Shown here one piece after another: positions 15,729-23,888 of a stretch of DNA of 64,000 nucleotides. The DNA is from an uncultured Lachnospiraceae bacterium. GTDB lineage: Bacteria; Bacillota; Clostridia; Lachnospirales; Lachnospiraceae. A program made the position numbers and the translations under genes. Numbering within the stretch: the first letter of the stretch is position 1; the number at the start of each line of letters is the position of its first letter. Where the stretch lies: the NCBI GenBank assembly GCA_947570615.1, contig CANOVJ010000011.1:1-64000 (forward strand), in the 5' to 3' direction. The notes below the pieces were generated by a model, which ran no database searches, was not told the origin of the DNA, and worked only from the letters and a program-made list of their open reading frames with translations.

Positions 15729-15836
15729 CAATAAACAAGAGTTCTCCGGCAGGCGTGGCGTTCCCCTGCATCTCTTTTGACCCGTAAGGTGTGTGGCTGC
15801 CACGAAATTGACCACCTCGAAGAACTCCCTTTATTG
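15729..15836. repeat. 108-bp inverted-repeat element, possible structured RNA
   Basis: The arms 15729-15748 and 15818-15836 pair as CAATAAA/TTTATTG and GAGTTCT/AGAACTC around a small internal loop. Inside on the minus strand, AGGTG/CACCT and GCAGG/CCTGC hairpins give a three-way-junction layout. A start-less minus frame also reads through it (..GGQFRGSHTPYGSKEMQGNA ..), so a protein remnant cannot be excluded. It fills the gap between the minor head gene and the KTR gene. Confidence 0.5.
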
Positions 15837-15855
15837 TATGTATATCATAACAGAA

Positions 15856-17634
15856 TTACTCCTTTTTGTAAAGAATCTCTTTTGTCCTAAGATAACGGTT
15901 CCATCTTTTTTCGTCAATTTTAAGAAATGTGATGATAGAATTTTTATAGCCTTCCGGTTCCTTTGACGTACACAATCTAAGCACTGTCTGAAATCTTTCA
16001 TCTCCATCTGAAATCTCTTTCAAAATCACCGCTGTATCCGGCTTATTTGCTTTGATTATATAATCCGGTTCGGCAACGATCTGCCCAAAATACTTTGAAA
16101 ATCTCTCATAGTCATTCGGATGCCTGTCCTTTATATGCTGAATCTGATTATCTGTAATAACCACCTCATCCGTCACAATATCATCCGTTATACATTTATA
16201 AATATCTCTGTTAATCTTGCCGACTGTATGCACCTCAACACTTGTTTTCTCTTTCGCTGTTTCTATTTTATCATATGTTTCTGTGTCTGCAACAGCCTTC
16301 TTTTCCGTTTCACCACACTTTTCATAATTTTTCCAGGCCTGCGTCTTTTTCAGGTCAGATGTTCCGCAGTCGTAACGGAGTTTCGTAGTTGAGGACGACA
16401 CCCCGCAGGTATCGCAGAATTCCCTGTATTCTGCCGTCTTACGCCTGATTTTAGCCCTTATTTCGGTCGTGTCCATACCCAGTGCCTCAAGCGTTTCTTT
16501 TTCCCGCTTTAAGGCCCTTACGCCGCGCTCCATGGCCCTCATTTTCTGCGTCATGGCATAATAATCATAGGTTTTCCCGTCTATTGTTACCGGATCCGGC
16601 TGGGGCTGGTTACGGGGAAAAACAGAAACTCCCAGGAACCATACGTGATGATTATGACGACAGTTATATCCATACAGGCCAAGAGGATCATTTTCTTGCG
16701 TCCCATCTGCGCTGTATCCAGTCGCTTCCCACAGAGAAGTAATGCTATTCTGACTGATCCTGCGCGCCTCCTCGCTGTAATCCATTTCCTCTTTGATAAA
16801 ATATACCTTCCCCTGCCACAACTCATGGTTTGCATGGCCGGTTCCCGTATTACGTGCCCCCCAGTGACTGGACACATAGACCAGATTCTCCCCCGTCTGT
16901 ACAAGATTCGTGTCCAGTATTTTTCCTGAAAGCTGATGGCACCCGGTTCTGATCGCCAGCCTTGCCGCCGTATCCAGCTGCATGGAGCGCCCGGAAGCAA
17001 AGTCTATGGAGCGCAGGCCGCTCTGAGCAAGTCCATGCACCACATCGCGAAGCACCTTATCCTGTGAGAATGTTCCGGAGCATAGTTTTATCACAGCTTT
17101 GTCCAGTTCATTTCTGTAAGCATTCTCGATACCTTCATAACCGCTCATCAATTTAAACCCGGTAGTTTGAGTCATGTTTTTAAGCTCACCTGCAGTCTGG
17201 TCGGAAAAGGCCCTGACAAGCTGCGGGAGAAAAGAATTATCTGTAAGGGGCTTTCCCGCATCCCTCCACACTGACAGATCGCTGATCCATGCCATATCCC
17301 CCGCCCCTGCCACTATCTCATTACCGGCCTTTACAGCATCCCTTACAATTCCACTGATAATCTTCCTGACTTCTCTTTTATACTCCAGCGTATTTCTGGC
17401 TACCTGCTTTCTGAATTCCGGATCTGAATTCAATATTTTCATAGCTTCTCTGCGTATTCTTGCGGGGCTGTACCCGAGTTTTTTCATAGATAATGCCTGT
17501 AATTCCGCTGTCCGGCTGTAGGTCAGCGTCTTTTTTATTCTGCGGGCAATATCTTTAATCACTTCCTCCTCAAGATACTGGAAAAGCGGACAGAGCACGT
17601 CTGATATAATTTCCAACTGTTCATCAGATAACAT
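15856..17634 (-). CDS. Minor head protein with C-terminal PBECR-type nuclease domain
   Basis: 592 residues. Residues 1 to about 400 match phage minor capsid protein 2, including the LYGYNCRHNHHVWFLG signature near residue 320. The last 105 residues or so (VVITDNQIQHIKDRHPNDYE onward, with IKDRHP and LRLCTSKEPEGYKNSIITFL) resemble PBECR2, a Barnase/EndoU/colicin-E5/RelE-like RNase-type domain known at the ends of phage head proteins. It lies between portal and scaffold. I infer that the domain is carried in the virion and may act on RNA after entry. The start has an AGGAGA site. Confidence 0.85.
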   Translation of the reverse strand: MLSDEQLEIISDVLCPLFQYLEEEVIKDIARRIKKTLTYSRTAELQALSMKKLGYSPARIRREAMKILNSDPEFRKQVARNTLEYKREVRKIISGIVRDAVKAGNEIVAGAGDMAWISDLSVWRDAGKPLTDNSFLPQLVRAFSDQTAGELKNMTQTTGFKLMSGYEGIENAYRNELDKAVIKLCSGTFSQDKVLRDVVHGLAQSGLRSIDFASGRSMQLDTAARLAIRTGCHQLSGKILDTNLVQTGENLVYVSSHWGARNTGTGHANHELWQGKVYFIKEEMDYSEEARRISQNSITSLWEATGYSADGTQENDPLGLYGYNCRHNHHVWFLGVSVFPRNQPQPDPVTIDGKTYDYYAMTQKMRAMERGVRALKREKETLEALGMDTTEIRAKIRRKTAEYREFCDTCGVSSSTTKLRYDCGTSDLKKTQAWKNYEKCGETEKKAVADTETYDKIETAKEKTSVEVHTVGKINRDIYKCITDDIVTDEVVITDNQIQHIKDRHPNDYERFSKYFGQIVAEPDYIIKANKPDTAVILKEISDGDERFQTVLRLCTSKEPEGYKNSIITFLKIDEKRWNRYLRTKEILYKKE

Positions 17635-17660
17635 GGGCTTTCTCCTTTACGGCATACGAA

Positions 17661-19052
17661 TTAATCTTCATTGTCCCTATCAGAATCTTCTTCCTCACGC
17701 TCCTGTTTTGCCGATACCAGCGCTGTTGCTTCATTTTCAGTCAGACTGTACGCATCCATCAGATACCAGATTGTTAGCTGAGGAATATCAAAAGAAAGAG
17801 CATCATTTCTTTTTCTCTCCAGCTCTGTCTCCTTATCCGTAATATAGCTGTCATCAAAATCCACAAGTATTTCCGTATCCAGGGAGAATCCGGTACCGTT
17901 AAATGTATTTGAGAACCACATCAGCGCCTTACAGATATCCTGAATATATCTGGTCGCCTCCTGTCTCTGCCGATTCAGCTCCTGCATCTGGTCCTGACGC
18001 TCTCCTATGTACTCTGTCGCGGTTGTGATCTGCCCATTCTCGAAGCTGTATTTTTTCGTACCATACCCGAATGACATTGACAGAATTGACAGTGCCAGCT
18101 CAAAAGCCTTCGTTATCTGGTCGATCCGGATATCCGGGTTATATTCCTGGATCAGCTCTTTGTCCTTCGGAAGTTTTTCTCCCAGAAGAACAAACAGCTT
18201 TTTCTGTTCCGGTGTCAGCGCCGGTTTTCCATCCTTACCAAACTCGCAAAGCAGCTCATTGACCAGAAGAATCTTCTCCGCCTTGTCCAGATCGCTGTAC
18301 AGAACGTTGTAGCAGAGGTCAATTGCCTTTAACATCGGTATGGCGTTCCAGAGTTTAGGGAGCCCGAAGCCCTCCATATTGTCCAGATTGTTGACCTCTG
18401 CATTGCGCATCACCGCAAAAGGCTTCACATCTCCCAGCTGCAGGACCGCTTCCAGTTCTTTCAGTTCATGCCCCATATCGTCAAAGATGTGCGTCTCCGC
18501 AATATATGTGTTCCGCTCATCCAGTGTGAACATTACGAGTGTAGTCTGCTTCTTTCCCTTCTTCAACGCGCTGCCCGAGAAGGCCGCCTCCGTGACAATA
18601 TCATTTTCGACTGTGAGCGGTATGAAACAGTCTGCCTCCACATAATTAAGCCTGATCCTCCCTCCTCTGACTTTATTGTCGTTATAGAGCACGGCACGAT
18701 CCAGCCGGACATAGCAGGCTACGGTTCCATCCGCTGATGTCTTTTCCAGCTGTTTGCGGTACTGTGTGTTGAACTGGCTGTCAGAAAGAAGCGTGTTAAC
18801 AGCTTCCGCCTGTTCACCTGCCCCTGCATTGATCTCCAGTATCTCACACTGGTTCGCATCATCCGAGCAGCATCGCTTTGCAAAATTTAATCTGCTGAGC
18901 TCATACTCTACGCCCTGTATTGTCCTGCGGTCATGGAATCCTGTGATTCTTCTGTTGGAATACCAGTCGTCACAGATCTGTATGATCTCTGCCGCCTTTG
19001 TATTGATTGGATATCCCTTTTTCTCCAAAAATGTTTTAACACAACCCTCCAT
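17661..19052 (-). CDS. Phage portal protein, SPP1 Gp6-like
   Basis: A 463-residue portal protein between terminase and minor head protein. The N-terminal DDWYSNRRITGFHDRRTIQG, the central YSDLDKAEKILLVNELLCE and the acidic tail (QEREEEDSDRDNED) fit the SPP1 Gp6-like portal family, which forms the dodecameric DNA channel at one capsid vertex. The ATG follows a GGAGG site. It is separated from the large terminase gene by 8 bases. Confidence 0.9.
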   Translation of the reverse strand: MEGCVKTFLEKKGYPINTKAAEIIQICDDWYSNRRITGFHDRRTIQGVEYELSRLNFAKRCCSDDANQCEILEINAGAGEQAEAVNTLLSDSQFNTQYRKQLEKTSADGTVACYVRLDRAVLYNDNKVRGGRIRLNYVEADCFIPLTVENDIVTEAAFSGSALKKGKKQTTLVMFTLDERNTYIAETHIFDDMGHELKELEAVLQLGDVKPFAVMRNAEVNNLDNMEGFGLPKLWNAIPMLKAIDLCYNVLYSDLDKAEKILLVNELLCEFGKDGKPALTPEQKKLFVLLGEKLPKDKELIQEYNPDIRIDQITKAFELALSILSMSFGYGTKKYSFENGQITTATEYIGERQDQMQELNRQRQEATRYIQDICKALMWFSNTFNGTGFSLDTEILVDFDDSYITDKETELERKRNDALSFDIPQLTIWYLMDAYSLTENEATALVSAKQEREEEDSDRDNED

Positions 19053-19060
19053 GATTCCTC

Positions 19061-20395
19061 CTATCTGTTCAGATCTATATATTCTACAAAATCAAGCCAG
19101 GTATAACAAAAGCAGTCCCACCAGTCATTGCAGTTGCCTATATTCTTATCTTCCGGGCGATCCGGATGATCTTCATCCCACCGGAGAGACGCAATCGCTT
19201 TCCTTATTCTGGTACACCTTTTATTTATCTTAAGCCGGCCTGTATTGAGTAGCAGGTCTACCGTCTTCGGCCTTTCAGATACCTCATTTTTCAGACAGCC
19301 TTCAATATTTCTGTAAGGGAGCCCGGCCTCTTTTGCCGCGCCGATCAGAGAATTGATCATCGTCGGACTGGCACTGTCCGGAAATATCCAGTCTACACGG
19401 CCATACCTGTCTATCGCCATGCGATAGAACTCCACAAACTTTTCACATATCGCTTTTGCGTCTATATTTTCCGAAAGCGGCAGTCCACCTTCTTCCAGCA
19501 GGCGCAGGTCATGGTATCGATTTACATACCCTGTAAGGGCAAAGGTTGTCATGGAGCCGTTTCCTCCAAAGTCGATGCCCATCACCAGCTTAAAGAAAGA
19601 AATTTTCAGCTCATCCTTTTCGTTAAAAATGTTTCTGTCCTCAAACAAATATGGTGAATCGTCTTCGGCAAAATAGCGGAAAATCAGCCCCGACGCAAGC
19701 ACCCACAGTCCACGTATGAAACGATCATAGAATACCCCCTTGTACCGGCGCTCATAGCTCTCGATCACTTCCGGGGCCAGGCTAAGGTTATCGTACATGT
19801 TGAAATGAATCCGGATCAATTTCTTCTCCGTACGCTTATCGATCCATTCCGTTTTGAAATAGTGATCCGGGCCTTCCGGGTTGCAGTTGAACCAGAATTT
19901 AAAGCCTTTTTTAGAGCACCGCCCTGTAGCCTGATTGACGAATGATTCTGGCATCAGTGCCACCTCGTCAAAGAACACACCCGCCAGCGTAATCCCCTGC
20001 ACCAGATCCTGCGATCCCTCATCCTTTCCGCCAAACAGATAAAAAGTATTCTCTTTGGGTCCCTTGTGGATAATCAGGTAATTCTCAGACCGGTGTTCTT
20101 CTACTTTATATCCGCGGGACAGCAACATATTTTTAAGCTGCCGGATCACGTTCCTGCGCAGGGACTGGATCGTTTTGCCACACAGGGCAAAGTTCTCACC
20201 GTCAAAGGTCTCCATGGCCCACATGACGAATGATAATGACATCACCGTAGTCTTTCCTGATCTGATTGAACCGTCACAGATAATTCCTTCCATATCTGCG
20301 TAAGGGCTCCCAGGCATCCACCATTCCAGAACCATTTTCTGTTTGCGACTGAACGGGGTAAACTTAAACAGCGCTTTACGTTTCAACGATATCAT
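19061..20395 (-). CDS. terL: Terminase large subunit (PBSX/Terminase_3 type)
   Basis: The packaging motor ATPase and nuclease, about 444 residues. Walker A is GSIRSGKT (residues about 42-50), Walker B is GVFFDE (about 137), and the RNase-H-like nuclease acids lie in MGIDFGG (about 270), FPDSAS (about 340) and NDWWDCF (about 425). It overlaps the small terminase gene. The start is ambiguous: the ATG at 20395 has its purine-rich site very close, and a TTG at 20404 is the alternative. Confidence 0.92.
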   Translation of the reverse strand: MISLKRKALFKFTPFSRKQKMVLEWWMPGSPYADMEGIICDGSIRSGKTTVMSLSFVMWAMETFDGENFALCGKTIQSLRRNVIRQLKNMLLSRGYKVEEHRSENYLIIHKGPKENTFYLFGGKDEGSQDLVQGITLAGVFFDEVALMPESFVNQATGRCSKKGFKFWFNCNPEGPDHYFKTEWIDKRTEKKLIRIHFNMYDNLSLAPEVIESYERRYKGVFYDRFIRGLWVLASGLIFRYFAEDDSPYLFEDRNIFNEKDELKISFFKLVMGIDFGGNGSMTTFALTGYVNRYHDLRLLEEGGLPLSENIDAKAICEKFVEFYRMAIDRYGRVDWIFPDSASPTMINSLIGAAKEAGLPYRNIEGCLKNEVSERPKTVDLLLNTGRLKINKRCTRIRKAIASLRWDEDHPDRPEDKNIGNCNDWWDCFCYTWLDFVEYIDLNR

Positions 20396-21170
20396 TCCCC
20401 TCAAAGGTGGCCGCAGCCTCCCCTTTCAACGCCTCCAAGAATCCGTCTGATTCAAATTCCTGTGCCTCGCCGCCCTCTTTTTCAGCACGTCTCTTTTCAT
20501 ACTCTACCCTGTATTTGCTTTCCGGATGAATCAGGAAGTATTTAGTCAGCCAGTCTATGGCCTTTTGCCTGTCAGCCAGTTTTATGGATATGCCATTCTT
20601 CCCCTCTTTTACCTCCTGAATAAGCTGGGTATCTGTCTGGATCGATTCCTGCAGATCAACGCCCATGCCCCCAAATGAAATATAATTTCCCATATCGGCA
20701 AAGGCGATCCGCAGCTGGATTTCTACGATATCCTCTGCATCTGCAACAATCCTCTGACGCTTGATTTCCTTAAGGCGGTCTATTTCCTTTTTTACACAAG
20801 GTTTCACAAGGAGCTTATATCCTTCTGCATTTGCGACATCATAGCCGCATCCGTAGGCCTTTAAGTAACTCTGCGTGGCATTGAATGTTCTGCTGTAATA
20901 AATACAGAATATCTGCTGTTCCGGAGTCAGTTTTTCGTTCTGTAAAGTATCTTTGGTTCCATCATCTGTGCGACCCTTTTTCCTGGCTCGCAGTTTATCC
21001 GAACGTTCGCATTTTATTGCCGAACGTTCGTTATCCCATTTATAAATACTTTTCCATCTTCTTACTGTTCCAAGGGGGACTTCTAATTCGGCAGCAATAT
21101 CTGTAAGTTTCATACCGTTTTTATATAATTCATGGGCTTTATCGCTTAATGGATTTTTCTTTGCTGCCAA
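20376..21170 (-). CDS. terS: Terminase small subunit
   Basis: 264 residues. The N-terminal helix-turn-helix (residues about 8-45, AHELYKNGMKLTDIAAELEV then PLGTVRRWK) should recognise the packaging site. The middle (residues about 80-190, LTPEQQIFCIYYSRTFNATQ) is the Terminase_2 oligomerisation core. Translation most likely starts at TTG (21170) because an AGGAGG site precedes it and no ATG is near. Two identical palindromes inside the gene (21000-21030) could be its own binding site. Confidence 0.9.
   Translation of the reverse strand: MAAKKNPLSDKAHELYKNGMKLTDIAAELEVPLGTVRRWKSIYKWDNERSAIKCERSDKLRARKKGRTDDGTKDTLQNEKLTPEQQIFCIYYSRTFNATQSYLKAYGCGYDVANAEGYKLLVKPCVKKEIDRLKEIKRQRIVADAEDIVEIQLRIAFADMGNYISFGGMGVDLQESIQTDTQLIQEVKEGKNGISIKLADRQKAIDWLTKYFLIHPESKYRVEYEKRRAEKEGGEAQEFESDGFLEALKGEAAATFEGNDIVET
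21000..21030. promoter_or_regulatory. Twin CGAACGTTCG palindromes inside terS (candidate pac/binding site)
   Basis: The perfect 10-bp palindrome CGAACGTTCG occurs at 21000-21009 and 21021-21030, 21 bp apart, about two helical turns. They encode the repeated ERS in the small terminase. Phage pac sites often lie within the small terminase gene, so a recognition role is plausible but unproven. Confidence 0.4.
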
Positions 21171-21198
21171 GCCGGGGGTGCCTCCTTCCTGTAAAATA

Positions 21199-21249
21199 AA
21201 AGAGCCAGTACACAGATTGATTGCTCCATGCTTTGGCTCTATGGCTCTA
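21199..21249 (-). terminator. Tandem-AGAGCC hairpin, copy 3 (before terminase)
   Basis: On the minus strand TAGAGCC is followed after two bases by AGAGCCA, which pairs with TGGCTCT and is followed by TTTTATTTTA. It separates the early/recombinase genes from the packaging operon and looks like a good terminator or attenuator. Confidence 0.65.
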
Positions 21250-21282
21250 AAAATATGTTTTTGTTTATCTTATTATAGCAAT

Positions 21283-21582
21283 TTAAGAGAAAAATGCAAT
21301 TATTCTTTGCCGGCTACGTCGGTAAAAAAAAATGCATTCAGGGTTAACCTTGTGCATGGTTCCATCCTCATACTCTACAAGGCCATAAAGTATGGATACT
21401 TGTCCAGCTACCGTCCCAGCCAGATAACCGTTCTTTGTATGCGCTTCAACTCCCCATGTATGGAAACGGCCTTTATGAATTTTTGCTTCATTTATAACCT
21501 TAGTTTTTGATATTCCATTTGCATAGTGATGCCGTTCTGTTATTTCTCCTATTTTTACGATACAGGGGCTTAATTTTTCCAA
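21283..21582 (-). CDS. Hypothetical phage protein, 99 residues
   Basis: A soluble protein (MEKLSPCIVKIGEITERHHY) with a beta-rich middle (HTWGVEAHTKNGYLAGTVAG, VSILYGLVEYEDGTMHKVNP). The apparent start is TTG with a distant AAGGATATGG site, so the N-terminus is uncertain. No family is recognised. It lies between the recombinase region and the terminase operon. Confidence 0.5.
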   Translation of the reverse strand: MEKLSPCIVKIGEITERHHYANGISKTKVINEAKIHKGRFHTWGVEAHTKNGYLAGTVAGQVSILYGLVEYEDGTMHKVNPECIFFYRRSRQRIIAFFS

Positions 21583-21603
21583 GTCTTTATTACCATATCC
21601 TTT

Positions 21604-21969
21604 CTACATAATCTTACATCGACTCCTTGCAAGCCATCTTCTGATTTTAAAAGTAAAATTCCACCAAACGCGCATATCAAGGCCAGTGCATTTGCTGAAT
21701 ACCTTTACAATGCGGTATCTGCGTGAGGTCTGATAGTGATATGCTTCGCTTATCTGCTCAAACACCAATCTTATACTATCCACCGCTTCTAAGAGCTTTT
21801 CAACGCATACATTCCATACTTTTTGTATTTTATCATTCATATCTTTTAGAGTTTTCAATGTTTCGTCAATTCCTTTTTTCAAATTGTAAAGTCCTCGTTT
21901 AAATTCAATAATCGTAATTCCTTTAGATTCAATCACTGCCCTGTCCTTTTCTTCAAAACTAATAACCAT
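21604..21969 (-). CDS. Hypothetical helical phage protein
   Basis: About 121 residues (MVISFEEKDRAVIESKGITI) with a long helical middle and a very basic C-terminus (FKIRRWLARSRCKIM) that could bind nucleic acid. The ATG at 21969 is chosen for its AAGGAGG site 6 bases upstream; an ATG seven codons earlier overlaps the recombinase stop. It is translated directly downstream of the tyrosine recombinase and may belong to the same unit. Function unknown. Confidence 0.6.
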   Translation of the reverse strand: MVISFEEKDRAVIESKGITIIEFKRGLYNLKKGIDETLKTLKDMNDKIQKVWNVCVEKLLEAVDSIRLVFEQISEAYHYQTSRRYRIVKVFSKCTGLDMRVWWNFTFKIRRWLARSRCKIM

Positions 21970-21986
21970 TTCATCCTCCTTTATAT

Positions 21987-23015
21987 TCATGCCGCATATA
22001 ACGCCTGATACTCAATATCCTTCATGTCATCAATCAAATAATATTTTTCCGTAATAGCCGTTGATGCGTGTCCCAGCAATATGGACACCATCTTTACATC
22101 CTTTGTCTGTCTATATTTCTCCGACGCGAAAGTCTTCCGGTATACATGTACAGTAGTTTTGCAATGCACTCCCGCCCGCTCCCCGATTTGCTTCGCAATC
22201 TTTTCGATCGTTCCCTTCCCGATCTGCACATCATCCGCCAGAATGTTTCTTTCCGGTCTGAATACATATCCGGAACTTCTTTTTTTGATATACTTCCTGA
22301 TAGCATTCCGCGCCCGTATAGTAAGATACACGTCACGCTCTGCACTATCGCTCTTTCCCTCATTGATATGCAGCTTCCGGGTCTGGAAATCTATGTCTTC
22401 TATTTTAAGGGCCGCGATCTCCCCGACCCTGAGCCCGGTAGACAGCATCAGCTCCAGCAGGGCCTTTTCCCGATCCCCCTGGGCACATTCTCTGCATGCT
22501 TCCATTTCCTCCGGCGTGATACGGTCTTTTTTCTTCTGCCTGCTTTTTATCCGGTCAACATCCCGCATAATATCCTGATCAATATGATGTTTACGGTAAG
22601 CCCATTGGAAAAATATAAACATTACCCTGCAAATCCCGGCTATGTATGATTGAGAGTTTTTATTCCCGCTTATATTCGGCGTCACCTTTTTAACTGCCAG
22701 ATAGTCGACCACATGTTGCGCTGTCACCTCCATAAAATTAAGTCTGGTATAATCAAAAAACGGACGGATTATATTTATATAGGATTTGATGCTACTTTCC
22801 TTTACGCCTCTGGCCAGCATGTCTATCGTAAAGCGTTTCAAAATAAAGTCATTATTTTTTACTTCCGTGGAAGGAAGGGTATTTACCTCGTGGATATCGT
22901 ATCCCTGCATTTTAATGATAAACGTAGCCTTTACCAGATCGATCTGACCTCCGGAAAGGATCGTCACAAGGCCTGCTGCCACGTCATTGATCAGCTCATT
23001 TTTGGTCATGCACAT
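21987..23015 (-). CDS. Tyrosine recombinase (XerC/D-like)
   Basis: 342 residues with an N-terminal SAM-like core-binding domain (residues about 55-150) and a catalytic domain. Visible catalytic signatures are R in STGLRVGEIAAL (about 196), HVYRKTF (H-x-x-R, about 289-292), H in LLGHAST (about 312) and Tyr in ITEKYYLIDD (about 321). It is not next to either att site, and a serine integrase already occupies attR, so a different job such as DNA inversion or dimer resolution is likely. The ATG has a GGAGG site 6 bases upstream. Confidence 0.85.
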   Translation of the reverse strand: MCMTKNELINDVAAGLVTILSGGQIDLVKATFIIKMQGYDIHEVNTLPSTEVKNNDFILKRFTIDMLARGVKESSIKSYINIIRPFFDYTRLNFMEVTAQHVVDYLAVKKVTPNISGNKNSQSYIAGICRVMFIFFQWAYRKHHIDQDIMRDVDRIKSRQKKKDRITPEEMEACRECAQGDREKALLELMLSTGLRVGEIAALKIEDIDFQTRKLHINEGKSDSAERDVYLTIRARNAIRKYIKKRSSGYVFRPERNILADDVQIGKGTIEKIAKQIGERAGVHCKTTVHVYRKTFASEKYRQTKDVKMVSILLGHASTAITEKYYLIDDMKDIEYQALYAA

Positions 23016-23036
23016 ATGTAATCCTCCATATTTTTA

Positions 23037-23075
23037 TTGCTTAAGGATTACTCCGGTGTTATAATATCCTTAAGC
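23037..23075 (+). promoter_or_regulatory. Promoter within a perfect 10-bp inverted repeat
   Basis: GCTTAAGGAT (23039-23048) is the perfect inverted complement of ATCCTTAAGC (23066-23075). Between and overlapping them, TTGCTT (23037) and TATAAT (23060) with 17-bp spacing form a plus-strand sigma-A promoter. The dyad lies upstream of the minus-strand recombinase gene and may be an operator controlling both directions. Confidence 0.5.
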
Positions 23076-23080
23076 TATGA

Positions 23081-23118
23081 AGGCGGTACGGTTACTTTGG
23101 CGAGTTGGCGTACCGCCT
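23081..23118 (+). terminator. Strong hairpin, possible terminator of a short plus-strand RNA
   Basis: AGGCGGTACG pairs perfectly with CGTACCGCCT around an 18-base loop, followed on the plus strand by GTTTATTTGTTT. Together with the promoter at 23037 it would give a transcript of about 50 nt with no coding capacity; it could also simply isolate the recombinase gene. Confidence 0.5.
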
Positions 23119-23150
23119 GTTTATTTGTTTCAGGCCTGCTGCCATATCAG

Positions 23151-23381
23151 CTATTTTTCTTCCGGCCTCTCATAAATGTCAACTTCTTCCCATCTTTCTG
23201 CTTTCATGGCCTGTAATCTTTCACTGAATACAAGACGCATGGCTTTCCTGCACCCAAGACATCTCCCATACCCTCCGGCCTCTACACCCAATTCATGGAA
23301 TACCGATTTGCAGGCATACTGTACTTTTCCGCAATATGGGCAGATGATCTTATATCTTTTACTCATATCTCCCTTTGCCAT
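23151..23381 (-). CDS. Zinc-ribbon phage protein, 76 residues
   Basis: A small protein with CPYCGKVQYAC near residues 14-24 and CLGCR near 41-45, a likely zinc ribbon, followed by a charged helix. It probably binds nucleic acid or protein; no named family. It lies after the variant copy of the repeated linker (23394-23415), which supplies part of its leader, and has an AAGGAAGG site. Confidence 0.65.
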   Translation of the reverse strand: MAKGDMSKRYKIICPYCGKVQYACKSVFHELGVEAGGYGRCLGCRKAMRLVFSERLQAMKAERWEEVDIYERPEEK

Positions 23382-23410
23382 ATTCCTTCCTTACTCCGCT
23401 AAAGGTCAGT

Positions 23411-23866
23411 TTAACTGACTTCCCCGTTCAGTTCTTTCAATGCGGATTTGGCCTCTTCTCTGGTGAGAAAAACCGTTTTTCCAAATGAACTTAAAGGTAA
23501 TTCACTATGATATTTATTTTCATCTATTATTTCGGTCATAAAACATAACGTGAATGAATCAACAGAGAACCTGAACACTTTTGCTTTGAACATCTTGTAC
23601 TTAAGTCTTTTTGAGTCTTCATTAACTCCAGTAACCATAAGCTGGTATACTATATCTCCCACCGCACAGGGCAGTTTCAGCAGTTTCCCCTGTTCCTCCA
23701 ATTCCTCATATTCTGCCAGCTTTTTCAGAGCTTTATAGGAACTACACGCCATTTTTTCAGGGTTGCATCTATTTATACTTTCACATCCAAAACAAGGACT
23801 TCTGTATTCGCAGTCAGAATATTTCATAAAAAGCGTTCCATATTTTTGTACTGCTAATCTCTCCAT
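23411..23866 (-). CDS. Hypothetical phage protein with N-terminal cysteine cluster
   Basis: About 151 residues. The N-terminal third has CEYRSPCFGCESINRCNPEK then MACSSY, a probable metal-binding cluster. The rest is a small beta domain (KLPCAVGDIVYQLMVTG) and ends with a helix (TREEAKSALKELNGEVS). Such proteins are common in clostridial phage early regions and have no known function. The ATG at 23866 follows the GGAGG of a linker repeat; the stop is in the next, interrupted linker. Confidence 0.65.
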   Translation of the reverse strand: MERLAVQKYGTLFMKYSDCEYRSPCFGCESINRCNPEKMACSSYKALKKLAEYEELEEQGKLLKLPCAVGDIVYQLMVTGVNEDSKRLKYKMFKAKVFRFSVDSFTLCFMTEIIDENKYHSELPLSSFGKTVFLTREEAKSALKELNGEVS

Positions 23867-23888
23867 CTCCACCTCCGCTAAAGTTTAA

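Noticed and set aside
21987-23015. Tyrosine recombinase as the integrase of this prophage
   Set aside because: It is more than 19 kb from either att site, while the serine recombinase abuts attR and the rebuilt attP is of the serine-integrase type.
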